Assembly (NCBI GenBank): GCA_900617975.1
Contig: UZAE01012699.1
Span: 1-21,281 of the forward strand
Reading direction: 5' to 3'
Length of the DNA stretch: 21,281 bases
Origin: Rodentolepis nana
Taxonomy: Eukaryota; Platyhelminthes; Cestoda; Cyclophyllidea; Hymenolepididae
Shown piece after piece: positions 1-7,500 of the stretch (its first letter is position 1; each line of letters opens with the position of its first letter). Below the pieces are notes generated by a model, which did no database searches, had not been told where the DNA came from, and saw nothing but the letters and a program-made list of their open reading frames with translations. The position numbers were made by a program, and so were the translations under genes.

Positions 1-119
1 CAGCTTGTAGAAGTGTAACAATTTTTAACTGTGGAGTTGTGATTCTGCCTTTTACTGGATATCTAAAATACAAGAACCGATTTTTTTACATAAAATGGTA
101 GATAGTTGTGATAATAATA

Positions 120-400
120 TTGTGGGACACGTTATCACTGCGTGCGTCATCGTATGCCTGCATGTCTGCTCGCCAGGATTGGGAGGTGCGGTCGTACAAC
201 TCTGTGTGCAGCGACCGTACAAACAGTGACCAATCATTAACCTCTATTTAACCTAATTCCCCATCCTGATCATGATTAAGCTCCCTGTGTGTACACGTTA
301 TCCGCAATATACATCCTGAATAAACGTGCTCCGTGCTACACGTCTGTTTCCTTTATAGCTGGATTATAGCTTAGCTGGTTCTGTGAGTCTAGCTAGGTGT
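120..400 (+). mobile_element. Possible LTR-like or miniature repeat remnant
   Basis: Base composition changes here: GC-richer segments (about 125-225) contrast with the AT-rich flanks. The stretch begins TGTGGGACAC. A TATA-like TATTTAA lies near 244, an AATAAA at about 320-325, and a GT/T-rich tract follows. This spacing of core promoter and polyadenylation signal resembles a short LTR. No second copy, primer-binding site or target-site duplication is visible in the window, so element identity and borders are guesses. Confidence 0.2.
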
Positions 401-410
401 TGGGGAATCT

Positions 411-490
411 GCCATAGAGATTTCTAAGTCAGTCAGGCTTTACTTAGGGCCGCCATAGAGATTTCTGAGTCAGTCAGGCTTTACTAAGGC
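411..490. repeat. Two-copy tandem duplication, 41-bp period
   Basis: The unit starting GCCATAGAGATTTCT occurs at 411 and again at 452. The copies differ by an A/G substitution (TAAGTC versus TGAGTC) and small changes near the end (CTTAGGGC versus CTAAGGC). The core AGTCAGTCAGGCTTTACT is identical in both. This is a recent local duplication in non-coding DNA. Confidence 0.9.
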
Positions 491-816
491 AGCAATCCGC
501 TACAATATAAACTTCAAAGACTCAATGACTAATTTTCTAGATATCTGTTGTTCATTTCAAATAAAAATCCTCACGAGAATGGCAGATATCTTAAAATTTC
601 TAGGGTAAAGGAAGACAGCTAATAAATGATAAAGTTTAACACAAGAAGTGATTCAATCACATGGGGTGAAGGGATATCACCAATAGTAGATGTATAGGAA
701 ATAAATTAGAAATCTCATCTCGCAGAAACCTTAGCCAATCAGCAATTGTGTTCATGAAACTCAGTTTAACATTGATTGTATTAAATGAATAATCATGTTT
801 GAATAAATATGAATAC

Positions 817-1042
817 CTAAACATGTAGGTAATCAATGCTTTCCCCGGCATACTTCCGTTTCCTGTTTGCTAAGTTGGGGAGCGACCTCATAGGTGGTTT
901 TGCAAGAGGGGTTTGGCGAAGTTTATTTGTATGGAATCCGTTACAATAGCCAAAACAATCAATAACACTTGACAAATCTACAGAAGTTATGTAATGGATT
1001 TCACTGTTAAGAATGATATTATTAATAATGTGCCCACCTAAT
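817..1042 (-). CDS. Tentative terminal exon of the HFM1-like gene
   Basis: A TTCAG acceptor at 1043 leaves one base that completes the codon left open by exon m, giving KKLRLGGHIINNIILN, and the frame stays open to a stop at 817-819. The predicted tail is 75 residues with a basic NRKRKY. Family similarity is weak at best, and the 227-nt intron breaks the micro-intron pattern of this gene. If it is real, the protein lacks most of the Sec63 domain. If not, the 3' exons lie further left or outside the window. Confidence 0.3.
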
Positions 1043-3486
1043 CTGAATTGGCGAGCAGATGTCATTCAATTTACGTAAGTCATATCAACAAATCCTAGTT
1101 ATTTCCCAATTTTATAACTTCAAAGAATATAATTGGGAGGTTCCAGAAAGGAATATGAATTCAAAACTAGTCAATATAACTTTTAAAAATCGTTTTTAGT
1201 TTTGGTACATCGAAAAGTTAAAATGGACCAAGCAATACATTAAGCAGGCATAATTATTATTTCACCAACCTTAATTTTTTTACACCAGTGGATTTATTGA
1301 TACTATTTAAAGCACTTTTCTCTTGATTCCGAATTGAAAACTCATTCATTTCGACGCTACCAGCGATAAAATATATCTAAATAAGAAAATTAAATTAACC
1401 GAAAGCAACTTACTAAATCCTCAAGAACTTCAGAGCCAGTTAGCCTGAGAAATGACTCCACAGTAACAGCCGAAAGAAAATGTTCACACATTATTTGTCC
1501 AATTACTAGGTTTAAAGAGTTAAATAATAAATTAAAAATATAAATTTACTAGTAGATTCTATAGATCGATCAATATCAGATATTGTCACAGCTCCAACAG
1601 ATATCAATTTGTTCAATGCATCTCTGCAAAGATCTTTCCAAAAATTAGTTACGACATTCAAGAAAGACCAACCTTCTGACTCTGACCCAGTTCTAAGTCT
1701 TTGAAACCCATAAAAAGTTGGATTTTTTGGCAGACGAATGGATAAATAAGAGCGTGATATCCACTGTAACATTTCATCAAAAGAACGAATCCGATTCAAG
1801 GCAATCTCTACGTTGAGAAGGTCTGTCAAACAAACATGAAGACTGCTTTCCACATTCTCAGAGTCCTCTAGCCAGTGTTCATAACGCTCCTACGAGCAAT
1901 GAAGCTATTAGTTACTAGTACCGTACCTGCTTGTCAGCTGTTGTCATTATGACGGCCGTGGCAGAAGTGTCGAACTGAAATATTGAAAATGAATATAATT
2001 AGTTTAGGCATACCTGAGGTCGACCAGCACGTCCAATCATTTGAATAATCTGTCTACTGGTATATTCTTGTGTAGTTCCTTCCACATAAAGCGAAGTATT
2101 TTTAATGATAACCAAATGAGCGGGAAGATTTATCCCCATAGAAAGTGTGCTTGTTGACACTAAATTATAAAGTTGACTAAAGGGGACAATCTTACCTAAT
2201 ACAGGAATATGACCTTCGATAAATGATTCCTCAATTAATCGGCGGTCGACTGGATCCACTCCTGCATGGTGGAAACCAACCCCTCTGCTCAAGCAATCTG
2301 AAGATTCGAACTGTCACTTTAATGTGATACCAATATTAATTAAGTGGATATGGACAAATAAACACCTCTTAACAAATCATTGGATATTCGTTCAATTAAT
2401 TCCTGAGGAACACTATTTGAACTAAGGTTTCCTCTTGCTAAAAATTCTGCAGTATTTTCGGTTGTTTTTCTAGTTATGCTAAACTGATTTTGGATAAATC
2501 AAATGTATTTTTGAAGTCCTACTATTAGCGTAGGTCGACCCAGGGAATGGGTAGAAATTACTGGCAAAATTTTCTTTGTAAGGAATTGATCAAATTGAAA
2601 TAGTGAACTTTGTGGAGATTTTTTGTAGCCCAGTATGATTTTCTTGATAGGAACTGGGCGGAATTGGGATCCAAAACTAAATACTAAATTAAGAATATTC
2701 CTTAATACCTTCTACACAAGCATTTCCGACTATTTTTCGAAAGCCATTGCGCTATCTTTCATATAAAACATTATAAAATTTTGGTGCTCTTACATCCGAT
2801 ATATTGGAACACGTAGCCGACACAGCAATGACTCGGGGACTATATACTATCAATCGTGTTAGAACCGCCTCCAAGCAAGCTCCTCTCGGTTGTTCCGAAA
2901 CCGTATGAATCTTAAGGATGGAAGTGAAAATAAGAGTAAGCAAACCTCATCCACCATTAGAAGACTAATGCGGGAAACGAACTCTCGCATCGATTCAAGT
3001 GACCGCTGTAAACTATCAATTTTCTCTGGAGTAGCAATTAGAATAGTATGTCTTGACAGATCTTTAATTTCGTAAAAGGGGGAATCAGAGGTGAGTTCAA
3101 GACATAAAAGCCCCTTCGATTCTAATTTGCCCTGCCATTCAAACATTCGTTCAGAACAAAGCGATTTGAGAGGAGCCACTAAAAATTTCAATGATGTCAA
3201 AAGGAATTATTACAATATAATGCGAAGGGCTTGCATTCATCGGAACATCTTTCATAAAATGATAGAAATTTGCAGATTGCTAACTCAAAAAGCACAGTCT
3301 TTCCACTTCCCGTTGGAGCTGATATTGCGTAAGAATTTTCCGTTTGGAGAATCTATATTCACTGTAATAAAGTGGTTATTAATAATTACTTCTGATGCCA
3401 TTTCCGCCTGCATACTGTTGAGTGATGGGAAATTGATGATATCACGGTACCGGGGAGGTACATTTGTTAAGGATAAAAGATAAGTG
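817..3486 (-). CDS. HFM1: HFM1/Mer3-like meiotic DNA helicase (Ski2-like SF2), multi-exon
   Basis: In other eukaryotes HFM1/Mer3 is a nuclear 3'-5' DNA helicase that stabilises recombination intermediates for meiotic crossing-over; that role is inferred here from family membership. The assembled minus-strand exons are 3486-3390, 3352-3214, 3178-2946, 2910-2794, 2755-2709, 2676-2523, 2483-2366, 2297-2196, 2159-2014, 1974-1927, 1889-1550, 1505-1414, 1376-1270 and, tentatively, 1042-817. Visible motifs in order are APTGSGKT (I), APLKSLCSER (Ia), TPEK (Ib), DEIH (II), AVSAT (III), FSITRKTT (IV), TSTLSMGINLPAHLV (V) and QMIGRAGRPQFD (VI). A winged-helix segment and the beginning of a Sec63 domain follow. 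Motifs V and VI fit HFM1 better than Brr2, ASCC3 or HELQ. Introns are 37, 35, 35, 38, 32, 39, 68, 36, 39, 37, 44 and 37 nt, and perhaps 227. There is no frameshift or premature stop in the core. The start codon is not found, and most of Sec63 is missing or lies elsewhere. Confidence 0.9.
1270..1376 (-). CDS. HFM1: HFM1-like exon m, Sec63 domain
   Basis: The exon is 107 nt and encodes IYFIAGSVEMNEFSIRNQEK then SALNSINKSTGVKKL. This lines up with the LIAG...F..I.LR.NEK..LN.LNK pattern of HFM1 Sec63. It ends with two bases of a codon at a GTTGGT donor. This is the last exon with clear family similarity. Confidence 0.85.
1414..1505 (-). CDS. HFM1: HFM1-like exon l, start of Sec63 domain
   Basis: The exon is 92 nt and encodes IGQIMCEHFLSAVTVESFLR followed by LTGSEVLEDL. 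This resembles the GRLMAWYYI...ETV segment that begins the Sec63 helical region of HFM1. The donor is a near-consensus GTAAGT at 1413, and a 37-nt intron follows. Confidence 0.88.
1550..1889 (-). CDS. HFM1: HFM1-like exon k, winged-helix region
   Basis: The exon is 340 nt. It begins ERYEHWLEDSENVESSLH and continues LTDLLNVEIALNRI, LQWISRSYLSIRLPKNPTFY and YGFQRL. This matches the VESSLH...LNAEI...YGF pattern of the winged-helix domain after motif VI in HFM1. The frame then reads into a 44-nt intron (1506-1549), whose removal joins IEST to IIGQIMCEHF. Confidence 0.92.
1927..1974 (-). CDS. HFM1: HFM1-like short exon j (48 nt)
   Basis: The exon is 16 codons long, FDTSATAVIMTTADKQ, and completes motif VI and the AVIMT strand typical of HFM1. 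It is bounded by introns of 39 nt (1975-2013) and 37 nt (1890-1926), both GT-AG and both phase 0. Confidence 0.9.
2014..2159 (-). CDS. HFM1: HFM1-like exon i, motifs V and VI
   Basis: The exon is 146 nt. It encodes VSTSTLSMGINLPAHLVIIK (motif V), TSLYVEGTTQEYTSRQI and then QMIGRAGRPQ (motif VI with the arginine finger). The donor lies after CAG at 2014. The next exon supplies FDTSATAVIM, so the full RAGRPQFD signature is present. Confidence 0.95.
2196..2297 (-). CDS. HFM1: HFM1-like exon h, HHAG segment
   Basis: The exon is 102 nt. It encodes CLSRGVGFHHAGVDPVDRRL and ends EGHIPVL. HHAG followed by D-R-R is typical of Ski2-like helicases. The 36-nt intron that follows (2160-2195) is a multiple of three and has no stop, so the open frame passes straight through it. 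Confidence 0.93.
2366..2483 (-). CDS. HFM1: HFM1-like exon g, motif IV
   Basis: The exon is 118 nt. It starts FSITRKTTENTAEFLARG; with LI from the previous exon this gives LIFSITRKTT, matching the LIFCSTRK-type motif IV. It ends LIERISNDLLR plus one base. The following intron is 68 nt (2298-2365), the longest well-supported intron in this gene. Confidence 0.9.
2523..2676 (-). CDS. HFM1: HFM1-like exon f, RecA1-RecA2 linker
   Basis: The exon is 154 nt. It encodes FGSQFRPVPIKKIILGY (the conserved RPV linker) and ends HSLGRPTLI, leading into motif IV. Its acceptor TATTTAG follows a 32-nt intron (2677-2708); a nearer upstream AG would introduce a stop. The donor GTAGGA begins a 39-nt intron that has an in-frame stop. 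Confidence 0.88.
2709..2755 (-). CDS. HFM1: HFM1-like short exon e (47 nt)
   Basis: This very short exon encodes IAQWLSKNSRKCLCR and directly continues ISD from the previous exon. ISDIAQWLS matches the ...DIAEWLS segment that follows motif III in HFM1. It sits between introns of 38 and 32 nt and is too short to be found by open-frame length. Confidence 0.85.
2794..2910 (-). CDS. HFM1: HFM1-like exon d, end of motif II and motif III
   Basis: The exon is 117 nt. It starts IHTVSEQPRGACLEAVLTRL, so the spliced Walker B reads DEIH. It ends with RVIAVSATCSNISD, motif III SAT. The donor GTAAGA at 2793 is followed by a 38-nt intron (2756-2793). Both ends are in phase 0. Confidence 0.92.
2946..3178 (-). 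CDS. HFM1: HFM1-like exon c, motifs Ia and Ib
   Basis: The exon is 233 nt. It encodes APLKSLCSERMFEWQGKL, an ELTSDSPFYEI segment, then ILIATPEKIDSLQR (motif Ib TPEK) and LLMVDE, the first half of the Walker B box. The donor cuts directly after GAG, so the DEIH box is completed by the next exon. The long open frame here runs on through the 35-nt intron, which would give a false read-through protein. Confidence 0.93.
3214..3352 (-). CDS. HFM1: HFM1-like exon b, Walker A (motif I)
   Basis: The exon is 139 nt. It encodes ENSYAISAPTGSGKTVLFEL, with the Walker A APTGSGKT at about 3296-3319, then a helix and KPFALY. It ends after one base of a Leu codon that is completed by the next exon, giving ALYLAPLKSLCSER, the expected motif Ia context. 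The flanking introns are 37 nt (3353-3389) and 35 nt (3179-3213). Confidence 0.93.
3390..3486 (-). CDS. HFM1: HFM1-like exon a (first visible), pre-helicase segment
   Basis: The exon encodes VPPRYRDIINFPSLNSMQAE, which lines up with the segment of HFM1 just before motif I (a P-x-[KR]-[FY]-R-x-I-[FI]...FP...Q pattern, the equivalent of the Q-motif region). The donor at 3389 (GTAATT) is clear. The 5' border is uncertain: an in-frame TGA lies just upstream and there is no in-frame ATG before the conserved part. The CAAAG at 3487 is the most likely acceptor. It leaves one base before the first full codon, implying at least one more coding exon upstream. Confidence 0.7.
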
Positions 3487-4407
3487 CTTTGGAGCCATCA
3501 AGTGTGTTAAGATATTTTCAAAAATTGTATCTCATAAGACAACTTGTAAGAAGGTTGTCATTCAAATAACAAAGTTAATACAAATATTTGTTAAAAATAC
3601 AACAAAGAATAATTTAAAATTGCAAAAGGATATAGATGTTGGCTAACAAGTCGCTACATTCCATTTCTCTGCGATATTCTATTATGTACTTTAAAACAAT
3701 TTTCGATGTTCGATAAAACAAATTTTAATGAATAAAATTCAGAATTCATTAAAACTTAAAAAATTGTCCGAAATTCTGATGAACCACTTTTTTTTGCAGT
3801 CTTTGTCAAGAATTAACTTTTTACAAGGGAACATTAATAAAATTTTAACATTCATGAACCGAACACTAAACAAAATACTTCATAATCTCCAATTAAAGTA
3901 CTTATTATACCTGATAAATTTATGTTATTTGAGACATTAAAAAGAGTTTTTATATCATGCATTTTAAATAATTCATAGGACCATAAAGTTTTGAGCGAAA
4001 AGTTACTTGTGGAGTATGAACATTGTTCAATGAAAATAAATTTGGTGATAAAAGAAAATTTAATATAAAATTAGATTATAATTTCATTTGTGTTCGAATT
4101 TCATTTTAATTTGGATATTGCGGCTATCGAGCAGAAATATGGTCACATGTAAAATACATTTTATTCAGATTAAAGACTATTAACTTTCCATTACGGCTTC
4201 TATTAAGTTTATTTTAAAGAAAATTTATAAATTGTAGTTTATTTTATAATTTAGATGATGAGTGTTTGTTTACCGTTAATTTATTTTATTTTGAATAACT
4301 TTCAACTTTATCTGAACTCCATTGACTCAGCGGATTTTACGCTAGTTCTCTTCGTCGCCTTTTGTCTTGTGGTTACTTGCCGTACTTGTTTATTTTGTCT
4401 AATTTAG
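3487..4407. promoter_or_regulatory. Divergent 5' region between the helicase and GIGYF genes
   Basis: About 0.9 kb separates the first visible exon of the minus-strand helicase from the plus-strand GIGYF exon 1. It is strongly AT-rich, and I see no coding exon with family similarity. A missing first exon of the helicase should lie here or further right. Both promoters probably lie in this stretch, but I cannot pick out a TATA box or other element with confidence. Confidence 0.5.
4388..4407 (+). promoter_or_regulatory. Splice-acceptor-like signal in the GIGYF 5' UTR
   Basis: A T-rich tract ending in TTTAG (AG at 4406-4407) lies 18 nt before the ATG at 4426. This could be the acceptor of a 5' UTR intron or a spliced-leader trans-splice site, which flatworms use. 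The same TAG is an in-frame stop, so 4426 is the first possible start codon in this frame. Confidence 0.45.
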
Positions 4408-4425
4408 TTTCTACCGAGTCTTCAA

Positions 4426-4527
4426 ATGGAATCTGCTACTAAGTCAAGCAACATAGTGTATACAAAAGATGAATTGCTCGAAATTCGGGAGGCATTTATG
4501 GCTGTTTGTGACCCTAGTAAATATCCT
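4426..4527 (+). CDS. GIGYF: GIGYF exon 1, eIF4E-family binding motif
   Basis: The exon holds the ATG at 4426 and 34 codons. It encodes NIVYTKDELLEIREAF, a Y-x4-L-phi eIF4E-binding motif (Y12, L17, L18) on a predicted helix. The position of this motif at the very N-terminus suits GIGYF, but its wording is closer to the YTKEELL-type motif of 4E-T than to the YRYGREEML of human GIGYF. The donor is GTAAGA at 4528. Confidence 0.85.
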
Positions 4528-7500
4528 GTAAGATTAATTCAATTGTTTAAAGGTTTTTAATTCCTTTTGATTACATTATTCATTATGCAAGGTTGTAAAA
4601 TTTTCCAAATGTACACATTTAATCAATTTTGAATTTTTTGAATGATCTGTTAACTTATTTCAATTTGTCACGCCTTTTTTATGCCACCTTGAACTTTAAT
4701 TTCTATAAATTGATGTTTATTCTTCTGATACCTTGTTTTACCTACCTTAGATTATTAATTCCGTGATATCTCGTGATCCTGAGAAGCGCCCCAATTTCCG
4801 TAAGCATAAGCCTACTGGGGACGGGATTACCATTCCTAATCTTACACCGAGAAGGAATGAGCATTATGCGGGGTAAATGCGTTTGAACTGCTTACATCTT
4901 GCTATCCTTCCAAATAATCTATTGCCATATACAATTTCCTGCCGAATTAAAGGTCTTATGAAACGAATGGTGAAGGCTCATTTCCGCATTCTGCCGGCTG
5001 GAGACGAACACGTCGCACATCTGGTACCTCTGTTCCACAATCTCCTCTTGACGCTCACAGTGCTCATCGAAATAACTCAGGTAGTTCGAATAGTGAGGAG
5101 AATGGAAATAACTCGGTGACCGAAGGTGGTGGGCAGTTTCGAAGGGAATTTGATTGGACATTAGGTTGTGGCAAATGGAGGCATCGGTCTACTAGCGGCT
5201 CGGAAAGATTGGGTCATAAGGTAACTTTTTCAATAATTTCCACTCTTATATTTCTTTTCATTAATCCGTTTTTAAGCATTAATTGGACATGTTCTTAAAA
5301 ACATTTTTTTCTATCAGGTTTTATTTTGTACTCTATGTTTTAGTCATTTAATTTATATTTTATTCAGTTTTATCATGGCTATTTACTGTGGGAGGACTTC
5401 TTGACATTCTTTTTTTATCGAGATAAAAACTATTTAAGCTTTTTCATCGCCTTTAGCATGGACATTCATTATATTTTACAGAAAAATTTTCTTCCTTTTG
5501 TGAAGTTTATTTTATAATTTCCTTTTTATGGTTATGTTGCAGGTCTTTTTCATAACTAACATTCATATTCTCTGCGTTTGTTTTATATTACTATTCTTTG
5601 TTGCGTTGGTCATCTCATAGAAAATACCCCATTTTTTATTTTGCTTTAGCGTGATTTCGTTATTTTTGGACATGGAATAAATTATTCTCCCTCATGCTCC
5701 GTTTGCGATGTGGTGCTTACGAAATTTATTGATATTTAGTTTGAATAATCATTTTAGTCTTTGATTGCGTCATATTGTTATATATGTATCCCTATTTGAA
5801 ATTGGTTCTCCACTTCCTACCTTTTTACCTTTTATATTTTTATTCTATTTGATGGATTGTGTGTGTGTGTGTGTGTGTGCTAATGTCTAGTGATAATTTC
5901 TAGTCTAGTATTTAGAAAACTTATTTGTACGTTATGGGGCGTGGATCTGCGGTTAATGTTCACGTCTGAGCTGTCAAAGGTTGCGGAACTACTCTTATCG
6001 ATTCTCAACCAGTGATGTAGTTTAATGTGATTCGTGAACTTATCATAAGATTTGTCCGAAGTCATCTTCCCACTTACCATAATGAGCTGAGGCTTCGTTT
6101 TAGACTTGCAAACTAGCTAATATTCTAGTTTGGGTTTGCTCAATATTTAAGGTACTAGTTTACCTCAAATGCTCTATAATGAATACTTGTTGATAACTGT
6201 ACTTGCCTCTGAGGAAAGTTAGTAATTTCACATTTAAAATAGCAAATATGTTAACTTATTTTCTACATCATTAGCGTAAATGCGCTTTGTTTTAACGTTA
6301 TAACAGCCAAATTCTATCCATTTTATGCGAGCATTTTCTATACTTGAGGTTTGGTACGCCCCAGTTAGGTTCTTAATATTTAGACACTCAATTCTCATTT
6401 TTTACTCCCATGTTGTTTTAGGGGCTAAATTTTTGTTAATTCTTTGTTTTCCTAGATCCTGGTTTTTGATTTACTCGGTTAGGTGATTTCACCTCCACTT
6501 CCGGCATTCTTGTGATCTGTTAACTTGTAACATTTTGAGGTAGTAAAGAAATTTTTGTTTTTGGTTTCTAAAAGTAATCTAATTTTGCATTATCCACCTG
6601 TGTTCACAAAGTTTTGCTTTCTTTTATTGAAGGGTTTGTAAACGTCGCTTTTCATACCCATTTCGTGAAATTGAAGGACAGTTTCACTATTTGCTACTTG
6701 AAGTATCGTTGCATTGGGTGACCATTTAAAATAGTGTTTAGCTATTTTGCATCATCAGTCTGTTTTGAACATGGAGGTAAATACGTTGATAAAAGGGCAA
6801 TACCATTTATTCTTTATAAATACTTTTTGCTTCCAATTCATTTTGCGTAAACGCGAAATAGTAGCTGTCTCGCTCATTTATTACTTCACATTCAAAACGA
6901 GATTTCAGCTATTATCATTGATGTTACCACTTTCTTCCCAGGCTATATTCTTGAATTTTATCCAAATTGATGTGTTGAATAACTTGACCCCTTATTATTT
7001 TCCAGTTATTTATATGCGTTTGTTTGTTAATCGTCTTACACATTGATAGCATATCAGTAAAAATTATTTCTCTTCACTTTAAAGGGTGGGTTTTTTGTGA
7101 GTGCTGGTCGTGGTCGTGGACGCGGTGGTGGTAATGGAGTTGGCGGTAATGATGGCAATGGTGGGGGTTTTACAGGTCCCCCAAGGGGTAGGGGTTTTAT
7201 GCGTCGACCTTTCCAACATGGTACTCCTGGACCTTCCCGGGGTGGTGCTCGTGGCGGTTTAAAACATACACCCTTCAACAACCTTGGCGTAAGTTCCTGT
7301 GTCAATTTTTCACTCTAATGGCCCTTATTTTATAACAATAAATTTCTTTTGTTCTTAAAGTTTATGTACATAACTTTAGTGCATTCCAACTTGGAGAAGT
7401 ATGAACTTAATGTTCTCAGTATAGATATTGCAGGGCATTTAGTCATTATGGTTTTGTGTTTTCTCATCCAATCATAAATTAATTAAAATTGCCCAAAATT

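Larger units (their letters stand above)
1..816. other. Non-coding flank downstream of the helicase gene
   Basis: I see no convincing coding exon on either strand; the short open frames here show no family motif. The stretch holds a possible LTR-like segment (about 120-400) and a 41-bp tandem duplication (411-490), listed separately. If the helicase really ends at 817, its 3' UTR would lie here, but I find no AATAAA on the minus strand between 816 and 1. That leaves the 3' end of the helicase gene open. Confidence 0.6.

Noticed and set aside
2859..3200. Taking the full 113-codon minus-strand frame as one exon
   Set aside because: Both ends run into micro-introns: the start (LTSLKF) replaces the conserved ALYLAP junction, and the end loses the IH of DEIH.
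3091..3483. 130-codon plus-strand open frame
   Set aside because: It lies antisense to helicase exons encoding motif I and motif Ia, whose family match is clear; it shows no motif of its own.
4800..4805. GTAAGC as donor of GIGYF exon 2
   Set aside because: It would end the exon with a phase that does not match exon 3, while the donor at 4873 matches exactly and keeps 40 open codons.
4426..5220. Reading exons 1-3 as a separate 4E-T gene
   Set aside because: The YTKDELL motif recalls 4E-T, but exons 1-3 join exon 4 and the GYF-domain exons in phase, and the motif position and RG-rich follow-on fit GIGYF. Kept as a finding, not as a gene call.
7054..7305. Minus-strand proline-rich open frame
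   Set aside because: It is the antisense of the GC-rich RGG exon; Gly/Arg codons read backwards give Pro/Arg.
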